DNA of 64,000 nucleotides, from contig NZ_JADWDC010000003.1 in the NCBI RefSeq assembly GCF_020640915.1, positions 1 through 64,000 of the forward strand, written 5' to 3'. Each line of letters starts with the position of its first letter. Position 1 is the stretch's first letter. The DNA is from Waterburya agarophytonicola KI4 (lineage in GTDB: Bacteria; Cyanobacteriota; Cyanobacteriia; Cyanobacteriales; Xenococcaceae). The notes beneath the pieces were generated by a model. The model ran no database searches. It was given only the letters and a program-made list of their open reading frames with translations, and was not told where the DNA came from. Below, piece by piece: positions 47,223 through 57,525 of the stretch. A program made the position numbers and the translations under genes.

Positions 47223-50200
47223 ATGAGCAAGTACGAAATGAAATCAAAAAAAATTATAGAAAAAAATACAATTCAATCGGGATTACAACCCAGGTCTGAT
47301 GATAAACCTTTCGGGGGTCAACGTTGGTTAGTAGAAGAACGGGACGCTTGTGGTGTAGGATTTATTGCTTATCAAGATGGTAGAGAAAGCAATAAAATTG
47401 TCGTTCAGGCTCTTAAAGCTCTTGGATGTATGGAGCATCGTGGCGGATGTAGTGCCGATCGCGATTCTGGAGACGGTGCGGGAATTATGACCGCATTACC
47501 ACAGAAAATTTTTGCTAGCTGGTTTAGTAGTAACAATATTTCTCAGCCAGCAGTAGAAGCTTGGGGCGTAGGGATGGTGTTTTTGCCCCAGGATGCAGAC
47601 CAAATTGCAGCCGAGAAAAAATTTATTGAAGATACGGTTAGAGCCGAAAATTTAACCGTATTAGGTTGGCGAAAAGTGCCAGTCAAACCAGAGGTATTGG
47701 GGGAACAAGCTAGAGCAAATCAGCCTCATATCGAGCAGATTGTGGTTACTTCTCCTGAAGGATTGAGCGGGGATGAACTAGACCGTAAGCTGTATATAGC
47801 TAGGTCACGAGTGGGTAAGAAATTAACCGACGATTTTTATATCTGTTCTTTTTCCTGCCGTACTATTGTTTATAAAGGCATGGTGCGATCGGTTATTTTG
47901 GGTGAATTTTATCAAGATCTGACTAATCCAGATTTTGAAAGTACCTTTGCGGTTTATCATCGTCGTTTTAGTACTAATACGATGCCTAAATGGCCCTTTG
48001 CCCAACCAATGAGGATTTTGGGTCATAACGGCGAAATTAATACTCTTCTGGGTAACATTAACTGGATGAGTAACAGGGAAAAAGAACTAGTTTCTAACTT
48101 TAGCGACGCGACCTTACCAGGGTGGACTCATGAAGAAATGGAAGCCTTAACTCCTATTGTGAACAATGACAATAGTGATTCTTACAACTTAGATAGTGCG
48201 ATGGAATTGCTCGTGCGGACTGGTCGCAGCATCCCCGAAGCAGCGATGATTCTTGTTCCAGAAGCCTATAAAAATCAGCCTGGGTTGCAAGAATATCCTG
48301 AAATTGTTGATTTTTATGAATATCACAGCGGTCAACAAGAACCTTGGGATGGTCCTGCACTATTGGTATACAGTGACGGCAAAACTGTCGGTGCATCCCT
48401 AGACCGCAACGGTTTGCGCCCTGCTCGTTACACTATTACCAAAGACGGTTATGTGGTAGTAGGCTCGGAAACAGGAGTAGTGGATCTACCCGACGAAGAA
48501 GTCGTGGAAAAAGGTAGATTGGGCCCTGGGCAAACCATTGTGGTAGACCTCAAAACTAAAGAAATACTGCGCAACTGGGACGTAAAGCAGCGGGTAGCTC
48601 AAGCTAATCCTTATGGGGAATGGGTCAAAGAACATCGTCGAACTGTTGAAGCTCAGGAATTTGGTGCGAAAAATATTTTAAGTACACAGCAATTGCTACA
48701 GCGACAAACAGCATTTGGCTATACTGCCGAAGATTTGGAATTGATTATTCAATCGATGGCAATTGATGGAAAAGAGCCTACTTTCTGTATGGGTGATGAT
48801 ATTCCCCTGGCAGTGCTTTCGAATAAACCTAGATTGTTATATGACTACTTCAAACAAAGATTTGCTCAGGTAACAAATCCCGCGATCGATCCTCTGCGAG
48901 AAAGCTTGGTCATGTCTTTGTCAATGCAGCTGGGGGCAAAAGGCAATCTTCTCAATCTCAAGCCTGAAGATGCGAGAATGCTTAAGCTAGAGTCGCCCAT
49001 AATTAATGATGAAGAATTAAGCGCAATCGAGTCTTCTAATTTTAAGACAGAGAAATTATCAACACTCTATAAGATTGAAACTGGTCCTAATGGCTTACGA
49101 GACGCGGTAACTAAAATCTGTCAGGCGGCTACTGATGCGGTGAAAGCAGGAGTAGAGATTATTATCCTGAGCGATCGCTCAGAGGATATTGGCACGGAAT
49201 ATAGTTATATTCCTCCTTTGTTGGCTGTGGGAGCAGTTCATCATCACCTGATTCGCCAGGGAATACGTTTGCGTACTTCTTTGGTAGTGGATACGGCGCA
49301 ATGCTGGAGTACTCATCATTACGCTTGTTTGATTGGTTATGGTGCTTCGGCAGTATGTCCTTACTTAACTTTAGAAAGTGTTCGTCAGTGGTGGAACGAT
49401 CCGAAGACACAAAGATTGATGGCAAACGAGCGTATTGAAGCTATCAGTTTAGATAAGGCTCAAAGAAACTATCGCCAGTCTATTGAAGCAGGTTTGTTGA
49501 AGATTCTTTCTAAAATGGGAATCTCCTTGCTATCTTCCTATCACGGCGCGCAAATTTTTGAAGCACTAGGCTTAGGAGTGGATTTAGTCGATTTAGCCTT
49601 TGCTGGTACAACCTCTCGTTTGGGTGGCTTAACTGTTGCTGAATTGGCGCAAGAGGTTATTGCTTTCCATCACAAAGCCTTCCCCGAACTTGAAAGTAAG
49701 AAGCTGGAAAACTATGGCTTTGTTAAGTATAAAAAAGGCGGAGAATATCATATGAATTCTCCTGAAATGTCTAAAGCCTTGCATAAAGCAGTAGCTAGCA
49801 AAGAATACGACCACTACGAGCTTTATAAGCAACACCTCCAAGAAAGACCTGCAACAGCTTTAAGAGATTTACTAGATTTTAAAAGCGATCGCGAATCTAT
49901 TTCTATTGACGAAGTAGAATCAGTCGAAAGCATCTTTACTCGCTTCTGTACTGGGGGTATGTCTCTGGGATCTTTATCTAGAGAAGCCCACGAAACTCTA
50001 GCTGTAGCCATGAACCGTATTGGCGGTAAGTCCAACTCTGGAGAAGGTGGCGAAGATACCGTTCGCTTTAAAGTGTTAAATGATGTAACAGATGGTAAGT
50101 CTCCTACTTTACCTCACTTGAATGGTCTACAAAACGGTGATACTGCCAGTTCGGCAATTAAACAAGTTGCATCGGGACGCTTTGGAGTAACTCCAGAGTA

Positions 50201-51884
50201 CCTCATGAGTGCCAAACAAATTGAGATCAAACTCGCTCAGGGTGCAAAACCAGGAGAAGGAGGACAGCTACCAGGGAAGAAAGTCAGTCCTTACATTGCT
50301 TCCTTACGTCGTTCAAAACCAGGAGTAACTTTAATTTCTCCTCCTCCCCATCACGATATCTATTCCATTGAAGATTTAGCGCAGTTAATCTTTGACCTCC
50401 ATCAAATTAATCCCGCAGCCAAGGTTTCTGTCAAACTAGTAGCAGAAATAGGTATTGGTACAATTGCAGCAGGGGTAGCTAAAGCTAACTCCGACGTGAT
50501 TCAAATTTCTGGTCACGATGGCGGTACTGGCGCATCGCCTTTAAGTTCGATTAAACACGCTGGTACTCCTTGGGAATTAGGGCTTACCGAGGTACATCGA
50601 GTACTATTGCAGAATAAATTGCGCGATCGCGTTTTACTCCGTGCTGATGGTGGTTTAAAAACTGGCTGGGACGTAATTATGGCTGCCCTAATGGGTGCCG
50701 AAGAATATGGCTTCGGTTCGATCGCCATGATTGCCGAAGGCTGCATTATGGCTCGTGTCTGTCACATGAATACTTGTCCTGTGGGGGTTGCAACCCAGCA
50801 ACAGCATTTGAGAGATCGCTTTAAGGGTGTTCCTGAAAATGTAGTGAACTTCTTTTTCTTTGTGGCAGAGGAAGTAAGACAGTTATTAGCTAAATTAGGC
50901 TATCGCAGTTTAAATGAAATTATCGGACGTGCTGACTTATTGGTGCAAAACTCTGAGGCTCATATTGCTAAAACTAGCGGTTTAGATTTAAGCTGCTTGA
51001 TCGACTTGCCTAACGTTAAAGAAGATCGCAGTTGGTTAGAACATGGTGATGTTCACACCAATGATAATGTTATAGATGATGAAATATTAGCCGATCCTAA
51101 TATTGCTGGTGCGATCGCCAATCAAGGCACGGTGGCTAAAGATATCCGCATTATTAATACAGATCGCAGTGTCGGTGGCAGAATATCGGGTGCGATCGCT
51201 TCGGAATACGGCAACAGTGGTTTTGAAGGAGAACTTACTTTAATATTCAAAGGTTCGGCTGGTCAAAGCTTTGGCGCATTTAACTTGCCAGGAATGAAAA
51301 TGATTATTTCTGGGGAAGCAAACGACTACGTAGGTAAAGGAATGCACGGTGGCGAAATCATTATTTCCCCTAGCACTAAATCTACCTATGACGCAGCTAC
51401 TAACGTGATTATTGGTAATACTTGCTTGTATGGTGCGACTGGTGGCGCACTATATGCCAACGGACGGGCTGGTGAAAGATTTGCCGTCCGTAACTCCATG
51501 GGTAAAGCCGTTATTGAAGGGGCTGGCGATCACTGTTGCGAATATATGACAGGGGGTTTAGTTGTCGTTTTGGGTGAAGTTGGTCGCAATGTAGGTGCTG
51601 GTATGACAGGCGGTTTGGGCTATTTCCTCGATGAAAATGGTACTTTTGCCAGCAAAGTTAACCCTGAGATTGTCAAAATCCAAAGAGTTGTTTCTGAGGC
51701 TGGTGCAAACCAACTTAAAGAAATGATTCAACAACACGTAGCTAAAACAGGCAGTGCCAAAGGAAAAGCAATTCTCGCAGACTGGGATAACTATCTAGGT
51801 CAATTCTGGCAGGTAGTACCACCTTCGGAAGCAGATCGACCAGAAGCAGGTGCAGAAGAATCTAAAACCCTGACCTCTGTTTAA
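47223..51884 (+). CDS. glsF: ferredoxin-dependent glutamate synthase
   Basis: Makes two glutamates from glutamine and 2-oxoglutarate with reduced ferredoxin; with glutamine synthetase it assimilates ammonium. The 1553 aa product starts with a 42-residue leader that is cleaved so that Cys43 of [10 protein letters not shown] becomes the N-terminal nucleophile. The glutaminase domain runs to about 430, the central and FMN-binding domain follows, with the 3Fe-4S cysteines in [15 protein letters not shown] (about 1173-1185), then the GXGXG domain to the end. The plant-like sequence [18 protein letters not shown] points to the Fd-form, not NADH-GOGAT; no gltD is adjacent. It ends in a terminator. 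Confidence 0.95.
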   Translation: MSKYEMKSKKIIEKNTIQSGLQPRSDDKPFGGQRWLVEERDACGVGFIAYQDGRESNKIVVQALKALGCMEHRGGCSADRDSGDGAGIMTALPQKIFASWFSSNNISQPAVEAWGVGMVFLPQDADQIAAEKKFIEDTVRAENLTVLGWRKVPVKPEVLGEQARANQPHIEQIVVTSPEGLSGDELDRKLYIARSRVGKKLTDDFYICSFSCRTIVYKGMVRSVILGEFYQDLTNPDFESTFAVYHRRFSTNTMPKWPFAQPMRILGHNGEINTLLGNINWMSNREKELVSNFSDATLPGWTHEEMEALTPIVNNDNSDSYNLDSAMELLVRTGRSIPEAAMILVPEAYKNQPGLQEYPEIVDFYEYHSGQQEPWDGPALLVYSDGKTVGASLDRNGLRPARYTITKDGYVVVGSETGVVDLPDEEVVEKGRLGPGQTIVVDLKTKEILRNWDVKQRVAQANPYGEWVKEHRRTVEAQEFGAKNILSTQQLLQRQTAFGYTAEDLELIIQSMAIDGKEPTFCMGDDIPLAVLSNKPRLLYDYFKQRFAQVTNPAIDPLRESLVMSLSMQLGAKGNLLNLKPEDARMLKLESPIINDEELSAIESSNFKTEKLSTLYKIETGPNGLRDAVTKICQAATDAVKAGVEIIILSDRSEDIGTEYSYIPPLLAVGAVHHHLIRQGIRLRTSLVVDTAQCWSTHHYACLIGYGASAVCPYLTLESVRQWWNDPKTQRLMANERIEAISLDKAQRNYRQSIEAGLLKILSKMGISLLSSYHGAQIFEALGLGVDLVDLAFAGTTSRLGGLTVAELAQEVIAFHHKAFPELESKKLENYGFVKYKKGGEYHMNSPEMSKALHKAVASKEYDHYELYKQHLQERPATALRDLLDFKSDRESISIDEVESVESIFTRFCTGGMSLGSLSREAHETLAVAMNRIGGKSNSGEGGEDTVRFKVLNDVTDGKSPTLPHLNGLQNGDTASSAIKQVASGRFGVTPEYLMSAKQIEIKLAQGAKPGEGGQLPGKKVSPYIASLRRSKPGVTLISPPPHHDIYSIEDLAQLIFDLHQINPAAKVSVKLVAEIGIGTIAAGVAKANSDVIQISGHDGGTGASPLSSIKHAGTPWELGLTEVHRVLLQNKLRDRVLLRADGGLKTGWDVIMAALMGAEEYGFGSIAMIAEGCIMARVCHMNTCPVGVATQQQHLRDRFKGVPENVVNFFFFVAEEVRQLLAKLGYRSLNEIIGRADLLVQNSEAHIAKTSGLDLSCLIDLPNVKEDRSWLEHGDVHTNDNVIDDEILADPNIAGAIANQGTVAKDIRIINTDRSVGGRISGAIASEYGNSGFEGELTLIFKGSAGQSFGAFNLPGMKMIISGEANDYVGKGMHGGEIIISPSTKSTYDAATNVIIGNTCLYGATGGALYANGRAGERFAVRNSMGKAVIEGAGDHCCEYMTGGLVVVLGEVGRNVGAGMTGGLGYFLDENGTFASKVNPEIVKIQRVVSEAGANQLKEMIQQHVAKTGSAKGKAILADWDNYLGQFWQVVPPSEADRPEAGAEESKTLTSV

Positions 51885-51907
51885 TTTCTAGTTGATTTTG
51901 ATTAAGG

Positions 51908-51940
51908 CGATCGCTTTTTTTGTAAGGCGATCGTTTTTTT
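51908..51940 (+). terminator. intrinsic terminator of glsF built from two HIP1 sites
   Basis: CGATCGC and GCGATCG pair around a 12-base T-rich loop and are followed by seven T. It lies 24 bases after the glsF stop. Because each half is itself palindromic (GCGATCGC), alternative pairings exist. Confidence 0.7.
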
Positions 51941-51943
51941 AGT

Positions 51944-51972
51944 TTTCACGCAAAGGCGCAAAGACGCAGAGT
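51944..51972. repeat. dispersed repeat (GCGCAAAGACGCAGAG type)
   Basis: Copy of the short repeat also seen at 13592-13621; CAAAGGCGCAAAGACGCAGAG follows the glsF terminator. Confidence 0.75.
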
Positions 51973-52042
51973 AAAAATACAAAGAATAGGATTGTAAAAA
52001 GCCGATCGCTATTTTCTTTTAAGATAATATATTGTATGAAAT

Positions 52043-52138
52043 ATGAATAAGTTAAAAAAAATGGATTTGTATGAGCTTTTTGATTTGTTAGAGGAGTATT
52101 TAGAATTTATAAATAGCGATCGGGATATATCGAGATAA
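52043..52138 (+). CDS. small acidic ORF, 31 aa, upstream of the methyltransferase
   Basis: ATG AAT AAG TTA at 52043 opens a 31-codon frame (MNKLKKMDLYELFDLLEEYL...) that ends ten bases before the methyltransferase ATG. The sequence is acidic and leucine-rich, of the kind seen in small helical proteins or the N-terminus of a longer one. I do not recognise it. Its tight spacing suggests co-transcription with the methyltransferase, but it could be chance or a truncated gene. Confidence 0.3.
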   Translation: MNKLKKMDLYELFDLLEEYLEFINSDRDISR

Positions 52139-52148
52139 GAAGTAAATA

Positions 52149-53489
52149 ATGACAAATTGTATTCGTTTTATTGATTTGTTTGCTGGTATTGGAGGAATGA
52201 GACAAGGATTAGAAAAAGCTTGTCTAAGTTTGAGAGTTTCTTCAAAATGTGTGTTTACTTCAGAGATTAAGAAGCACGCGATCGCAACATATCAGGAAAA
52301 TTTTCAAGATAATAATATTCATGGAAATATAACTAAAATATCTACCAAAGAAATTCCCGATCACGATATTCTTTTGGCTGGATTTCCTTGTCAACCATTT
52401 AGTAGTGCAGGAACAAGACAAGGTTTTCTTGATACTAGAGGAACACTATTTTTTGAAATCGAAAGAATATTGGAAGCTAAACAACCATTTGGGTTTTTAC
52501 TAGAAAATGTTGAAGGATTAGTAAAACACGATAAAGGAAGAACTTTAGCAACGATTATTTCTAAATTAGAACAACTCAATTATGAAGTAAGTTGGAAAGT
52601 TATTAATGCTCAAGATTTTAGTATTCCTCAAGATAGAAAGAGAATTTACATTGTAGGAAATAAAAAGCATCCTGTTTCCTTGAATTTTTTCAAACAAGAA
52701 ACTGCTACTTTAAAAGATATTTTTGAAACAAACAAAGAAGTATTAAAAACCGAGCTTACTACTAAAATTCTAGCTAATTATTCTATTGCGGATTTATACG
52801 GAAAAGCTATCAAAGATAAAAGAGGTGGTAAAGATAATATACATAGCTGGGATATTGAATTAAAAGGAGAAGTAAGTAAATCTCAAAAAATACTTTTAAA
52901 TCAGCTTTTAAAAGAACGAAGACGAAAAATATGGGCAGAAAAAAAGGGTATAAAATGGATGGATGGAATGCCTTTAACCATAAAAGAAATACTAATTTTT
53001 TACAATTCCTCTAATTTATTTGAATCGAACAACTTGCAAACTATGTTAGACGATCTAGTAAATAAAGGATATCTTAAATTTGAGCATCCTAAAGATTTAG
53101 TAGAGTGCGTTAATAGTAACGGCAAAGTTATAAAAAGAAGAGAATATAGAGAAGATTTACCTAAAGGATACAATATTATTGTTGGTAAACTTAGTTTTGA
53201 TATCAGCAAGATTCTCGATCCTAATGGTTTTGCTCCAACTCTTGTAGCGACTGATATGAATAAGCTAGCTGTTGTGGATGGAGAAGGTTTAAGAAAACTA
53301 ACAATCAGAGAAGGTTTAAGACTGTTTGGATTTCCAGAGGAATATCAAATTAATTTGCCAGTAGCTAAAGCATTCGATCTATTAGGTAATACTGTAGTTG
53401 TTCCTATCGTTGAAGAAATATCTAAGAGAATTATTATCCAAAAGTTGATTGCAACACCAAATCAAAACTATAATCTTTGTCCTGTATAA
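52149..53489 (+). CDS. DNA (cytosine-5)-methyltransferase
   Basis: Methylates cytosine at C5 in a specific DNA sequence. The 446 aa product has the C5-MTase motifs in order: I FIDLFAGIGGMRQGLE (8-23), IV GFPCQPFSSAG with catalytic Cys81, VI ENVEG, VIII IPQDRKRIYIVG, the target recognition region (about 190-355, with GGKDNIHSWDIELKGEVS and WMDGMPLTIKE), IX LTIREGLRLFGFP and X GNTVVVPIVEEI. All are intact, so activity is likely. The target region recalls the GGNNCC group of enzymes (NlaIV/NgoBV-like), from memory only. Its 3' end overlaps a decayed convergent gene at 53468-53905. Confidence 0.9.
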   Translation: MTNCIRFIDLFAGIGGMRQGLEKACLSLRVSSKCVFTSEIKKHAIATYQENFQDNNIHGNITKISTKEIPDHDILLAGFPCQPFSSAGTRQGFLDTRGTLFFEIERILEAKQPFGFLLENVEGLVKHDKGRTLATIISKLEQLNYEVSWKVINAQDFSIPQDRKRIYIVGNKKHPVSLNFFKQETATLKDIFETNKEVLKTELTTKILANYSIADLYGKAIKDKRGGKDNIHSWDIELKGEVSKSQKILLNQLLKERRRKIWAEKKGIKWMDGMPLTIKEILIFYNSSNLFESNNLQTMLDDLVNKGYLKFEHPKDLVECVNSNGKVIKRREYREDLPKGYNIIVGKLSFDISKILDPNGFAPTLVATDMNKLAVVDGEGLRKLTIREGLRLFGFPEEYQINLPVAKAFDLLGNTVVVPIVEEISKRIIIQKLIATPNQNYNLCPV

Positions 53490-53905
53490 GATAAGTAGTT
53501 TTGCTCAACTTGCTCTAACCAATTTTCATTTGAAACTTGAGTTTTAGAATATTTCATTAAAGTTTGATATAAAGCTTCAACAAAATCTAATCTGTTAATA
53601 AAAGGCTTAAATTTTGCCTTGCTGGAATACCATGAAATTGGTCTTATATTATAGACAACATCTTTTTTAATTTGGCATTTAATCGGATATTTATCTGAAC
53701 TACCAGTAATTTCCCATATTTTTTTACACCATCAGTAATTTTCTTTTGGAGTAAAAGATTGTAAATTTGCTTGGCATTCAAAAACATGAGGACAACTGAA
53801 GTGATTTTGAACTACTCTTTAATAACTCACTCTTGAAAGATATGCACCTAAGTTGTAGTTACCTTCTAAATTACACATCGTAAAACTATTGGTACTATAG
53901 TGCAT
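53468..53905 (-). pseudogene. decayed gene convergent to the methyltransferase, probable restriction endonuclease remnant
   Basis: Translating the minus strand from ATG 53905 gives a good protein-like sequence interrupted by two stops: a TAA after LSRVSY (near residue 28) and a TGA after SFTPKENY. The readable pieces, PHVFECQANLQSF, KYPIKCQIKKDVVYNIRP, WYSSKAKFKPFINRLDFVEAL and EQVEQNYLSYTGQRL, continue in one frame to a TAG at 53468. The 22-base overlap with the methyltransferase end and its position next to it point to the cognate restriction enzyme. The N-terminus appears lost. I do not have a confirmed family; a NgoBV/NlaIV-type nuclease is one guess. Confidence 0.6.
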
Positions 53906-53942
53906 CCTTTATCGATCTGGCAGATAAAAATTTTTCAACTAT

Positions 53943-53973
53943 AAAAAAAGAGATGCTTAATTTAAACATCTCC
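53943..53973 (-). terminator. intrinsic terminator of the cox operon
   Basis: GGAGATG and CATCTC pair around an 11-base loop; on the minus strand TTTTTTTAT follows. It lies 28 bases after the coxC stop. Confidence 0.8.
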
Positions 53974-54000
53974 ATCAAAAAATAAATTAATTAGTGTTAA

Positions 54001-54633
54001 TCAATTATTAATTAGATATACCAAAACAAATAAAACTAGCCAAATTACATCGACAAAGTGCCAATAAATTTCTGCTGCTTCTACACCAAAGTGGCTACTA
54101 GCAGAATAGTGTCCCTCTTCGCGCGATCGCCATAATACACACAGAATTAATAAAACCCCCGTCAATACGTGCAAACCGTGAAACCCAGTTAAAACATAAA
54201 AACAACTGGCTAGCAGGTTAGTAGTCAAACCAAATTCAGCATGGGAATATTCATAAACCTGACCAGCTAGGAAGACTGCACCCATTGCTGCGGTAATACC
54301 AAAATACTTTTGTAAGCCGCCTACGTCATTTTGTTTAAGAGATTTTTGTCCTTCGTGCATCACAAAGCTACTAGCTACCAGAATTGCTGTGTTAATAATT
54401 GGGATTAACAATTCAAATTCAGGCATCCCTTCTGGAGGCCATACAGGCATGATTGCACGATAAATGAGCAATGCAGCAAAGAAACCAATGAAGGTCATAC
54501 TATCGGAAATCAGAAAGATGTATAGTCCTACCATCCGAAAATCGGGGTGTTCGTGGTGTCCGTGTCCCTGTTCGGCTTCTTGTTCTGAAGCAATTGCAAT
54601 TTGTGATTTGTTATCTACGGTTGAACCTTGCAT
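54001..54633 (-). CDS. coxC: cytochrome c oxidase subunit III
   Basis: Subunit III of the aa3-type oxidase stabilises the complex in the membrane. The 210 aa product has five or more hydrophobic helices (YIFLISDSMTFIGFFAALLIY, NTAILVASSFVMHEGQ, FGITAAMGAVFLAGQVYEY, FHGLHVLTGVLLILCVLW, YWHFVDVIWLVLFVLVYL), the short cyanobacterial form. The N-terminal 30 residues are acidic and His-rich (EQGHGHHEHPDF). It is last in coxB-coxA-coxC and is followed by a terminator. Confidence 0.95.
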   Translation of the reverse strand: MQGSTVDNKSQIAIASEQEAEQGHGHHEHPDFRMVGLYIFLISDSMTFIGFFAALLIYRAIMPVWPPEGMPEFELLIPIINTAILVASSFVMHEGQKSLKQNDVGGLQKYFGITAAMGAVFLAGQVYEYSHAEFGLTTNLLASCFYVLTGFHGLHVLTGVLLILCVLWRSREEGHYSASSHFGVEAAEIYWHFVDVIWLVLFVLVYLINN

Positions 54634-54717
54634 ATTAAATCAATTCTTTTTTTGATTAATTGGTTTGAATAATTATTCATTGGTAGAGACATTTTATGAA
54701 ATATCTCTACTTGTTTT

Positions 54718-56406
54718 CTATTGACTTTCAGAGGTTACTGCTGCCAACATATCTTCGACATCTTCATCGCCATCAATACTTTCCGTATCAATACCATAAT
54801 CATATGGTCCTGCCCATAAAACAGGTTCTTCTTCAAAGTTTTCGATAATTGGGGGAGAAGCAGTTTGCCATTCTAGAGTTAAAGCACGCCAAGGATTGCG
54901 ACCAGCTTTTTCTCCTTTGTACAAACTCCAAATAATATTGATAATGAAAGGAAAGGTAGATAATGCCAGAATATATGAACCCACAGTACAAACCATATTG
55001 AGGAATTGAAACTGAGGATCGTAAAGGGCAATACGACGATTCATACCCTGCAAGCCTAATTGGTGCATAGGAAGGAAAGTAATATTGAAACCAATAAAGG
55101 TCATGACAAAGTGAATTTGTCCCAAGGTTTCATTGACCATGCGTCCTGTCATCTTCGGAAACCAGTGATAGACGGCAGCAAATAAACCAAATACCGAACC
55201 ACCAAAAAGGACGTAGTGAAAGTGAGCCACAATAAAGTAGGTGTCGTGGACGTGGATGTCAAAAGGCACTGATGCCAACATAACCCCACTCAAACCACCA
55301 ATTAAAAAAGAAGAAAGGAAACCAACGGCAAAGATAAAGGCACTGTTGAGGCTTAGTTTTCCGCCCCAAATAGTAGCACACCAGCTAAATACCTTGATTC
55401 CTGTCGGCACGGCAATAATCATCGTGGTTGCCATGAAGAACATCCGCAACCAGCCAGGAGTACCACTAGAGAACATATGGTGCGCCCAGACAATTAAGCC
55501 CAAGAAACTAATTGCCAAACTAGAATAGGCGATCGCTCTATAACCAAAGATGGGTTTGCGGGCATGAACGGGTAAAATCTCTGAAATTGCGCCAAAGAAT
55601 GGCAAAATCATAATGTACACCGCTGGATGAGAATAGAACCAGAACATATGCTGGTACACAATCGGATCTCCTCCCCCCGCAGGATTAAAAAATGCCGTTC
55701 CTGCAATTAAGTCAAAGGACAGTAAAATCAATGCTGCCCCCAATACAGGAGTACCAATAATAATTAATCCTGAAGTAGCCAACATCGACCAGCAAAACAA
55801 GGGCATACTATGGATATCCATGTCGGGCATCCGCATTAGTAAGATGGTAGTGACAAAGTTAAATGCCCCCAACATCGAAGAAGTACCCAGAATTAAAATA
55901 CTGAGAATCCAAATTTCTTCCCCAGATTTACCACTAACCAAACTCAAAGGTGGATAGGAAGTCCAGCCAGCTTGAGGCGCGCCATTAAAGAAGCTACTCA
56001 TCAGTAAGATCCCACCAGGGGGAATCATCCAAAAAGCGACCCCATTCAGACGGGGAAACGCCATATCTTCTGCCCCAATCATCAGGGGAATTAGATAATT
56101 GGCAAAGGCTGCACCAGCGGGAATAATCCACAGAAACAACATAATTGTTCCGTGCATGGTCAAAAGCTGATTATAGAATTCTGGTTGAACAAAATCAGGA
56201 TCGGGTGTGGAAAGTTCGGTACGCATGACTTCAGCCAATGCGCCACCAATAAAATAGAAAAAGAAAGCAGTAACTAAGTATTGAATACCAATTACTTTGT
56301 GGTCGGTACTAAAGCCAAAGTATTCGTACCACTTCCTTTGGGGATGTTCGTTTTGCTCTGGTGGTGGTGGTGAAATCGGAGCATTTCTTTCTAGTGTTGT
56401 ACTCAT
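54718..56406 (-). CDS. coxA: cytochrome c oxidase subunit I
   Basis: Carries heme a, heme a3 and CuB and reduces oxygen to water. The 562 aa product has about twelve transmembrane helices. The heme a/a3 and CuB histidines are in HGTIMLFLW, the active-site YSHPAVYIMILPFFG (His with cross-linked Tyr), WAHHMFSSG, and HDTYFIVAHFHYVLFGG. The proton-path glutamate of A1-type oxidases is replaced by YSHP, so this is the A2 subclass. Terminal oxidase here also takes electrons from thylakoid or plasma membrane cytochromes or plastocyanin. It lies between coxB and coxC. Confidence 0.96.
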   Translation of the reverse strand: MSTTLERNAPISPPPPEQNEHPQRKWYEYFGFSTDHKVIGIQYLVTAFFFYFIGGALAEVMRTELSTPDPDFVQPEFYNQLLTMHGTIMLFLWIIPAGAAFANYLIPLMIGAEDMAFPRLNGVAFWMIPPGGILLMSSFFNGAPQAGWTSYPPLSLVSGKSGEEIWILSILILGTSSMLGAFNFVTTILLMRMPDMDIHSMPLFCWSMLATSGLIIIGTPVLGAALILLSFDLIAGTAFFNPAGGGDPIVYQHMFWFYSHPAVYIMILPFFGAISEILPVHARKPIFGYRAIAYSSLAISFLGLIVWAHHMFSSGTPGWLRMFFMATTMIIAVPTGIKVFSWCATIWGGKLSLNSAFIFAVGFLSSFLIGGLSGVMLASVPFDIHVHDTYFIVAHFHYVLFGGSVFGLFAAVYHWFPKMTGRMVNETLGQIHFVMTFIGFNITFLPMHQLGLQGMNRRIALYDPQFQFLNMVCTVGSYILALSTFPFIINIIWSLYKGEKAGRNPWRALTLEWQTASPPIIENFEEEPVLWAGPYDYGIDTESIDGDEDVEDMLAAVTSESQ

Positions 56407-56444
56407 TTATTATGCAATCTAGGGGTCTGATTTATCTGTTTTGA

Positions 56445-56477
56445 GAGCTATCAGCTATTAGTTATCAGCTATTAGCT
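56445..56477. repeat. AGCTATCAGCTATTA-type short tandem repeat
   Basis: Two and a half imperfect copies of AGCTATCAGCTATTAG in the 159-base coxB-coxA gap. The same family appears before the caspase-like gene. It is a typical cyanobacterial short repeat, with no coding potential. Confidence 0.65.
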
Positions 56478-56565
56478 TTTTGATCAATTATGTCTGTCTG
56501 TAGTAGGTTAAGTAGCAAGCTACTTTTAATTTTATTTACTACTTAACTACTTAACCAAAGCGATG

Positions 56566-57525
56566 TTATGGTTTCAACTGTGCCAAAGTATCGGCATCTA
56601 CTCCCATATCTTGAGCATAGGGTTCTAAAAATTCGGTATCAGAATTAGATACTGGATTCATCGCCACAGACTCACCACTTTCTTTCATGGCAAAAGTATT
56701 ATCCTGGATCCATTGGGCATATTCTTCTTCAGTCTGGACATAAAGCTGGGTTTTCATTCCGCCATGATATGCCCCGCATAATTCCGCACAAATTACGGGA
56801 TATTGTCCGACTTGGTTGGCAGTAAAGACTAAATTAGTTTCTCTGCCAGGAATTACGTCCTGTTTAATCCGAAACTCAGGCAACCAAAAGGCGTGAATTA
56901 CGTCTCCGGCAGTCATGTTCAACGCTACGGGACGATTTACAGGTACGTGAATTTCTCCAGAAATTACCCCGCTTTCGGGATAGGTAAATACCCAAGCATA
57001 TTGAATGCCATTAACCTTTATTTCTAAAGGATTTATGCCTTGTTGGGATTCTGGTGAAATACCTAAGCCCAAAGCGATATTTTGTTGGCTGGTATCTAGG
57101 GCAACTAACTCAGAATGATGATGGGAGTGAGCCATCATTTGAGGGCCAGGATCTCCTGCTGCCATGGGATCTAATCCTCCCATACGGTTATAGATCTCAA
57201 AACTATAGATGGAAAGAATAAAGACTATCACCGTAGGTATAGCAGTCCAAACTATTTCTAAGGGGACATTACCTTCTATGGGAGGCCCATCGGTAGTATC
57301 GCCTTTTTGGCGACGAAATTTGAACAAGGAGTAGACTAAAACCCCTTCTACAAGAAGAAATAGACCCGTAGCAATGGTCATCATAAAGTTAAATAATTCG
57401 TCTACTTCTCCCGCATCATTAGATGCTGCCATGGGAAGTAGTCCATGATTTTGCCCATACCATAAGCTGATTAGGGTCATCGCGACTCCTGCGATGAGAG
57501 TGATTATGTTACCAGGAATATTCAC
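56566..57525 (-). CDS. coxB: cytochrome c oxidase subunit II
   Basis: Holds the CuA centre that takes electrons from cytochrome c6 or plastocyanin. The 319 aa product has an N-terminal signal-anchor (about 5-22), a second transmembrane helix (about 47-68) and a third (GNVPLEIVWTAIPTVIVFILSIY), then the periplasmic cupredoxin domain with CuA ligands in CAELCGAYHGGM and a His in HAFWLPEF. A His-rich loop (MMAHSHHHSE) interrupts the linker. The start codon is GTG. It is the first gene of coxB-coxA-coxC; ctaA lies divergently 510 bases away. Confidence 0.95.
   Translation of the reverse strand: MNIPGNIITLIAGVAMTLISLWYGQNHGLLPMAASNDAGEVDELFNFMMTIATGLFLLVEGVLVYSLFKFRRQKGDTTDGPPIEGNVPLEIVWTAIPTVIVFILSIYSFEIYNRMGGLDPMAAGDPGPQMMAHSHHHSELVALDTSQQNIALGLGISPESQQGINPLEIKVNGIQYAWVFTYPESGVISGEIHVPVNRPVALNMTAGDVIHAFWLPEFRIKQDVIPGRETNLVFTANQVGQYPVICAELCGAYHGGMKTQLYVQTEEEYAQWIQDNTFAMKESGESVAMNPVSNSDTEFLEPYAQDMGVDADTLAQLKP

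Noticed and set aside
47223-51884. Possibility that the GOGAT is the NADH-type large subunit
   Set aside because: The [18 protein letters not shown] segment and lack of a gltD neighbour fit the ferredoxin type; not proven but clearly favoured.
56445-56477. Tandem AGCTATCAGC repeat considered as CRISPR-like
   Set aside because: Repeat unit is about 16 bases with no unique spacers or cas genes; it is a short tandem repeat.
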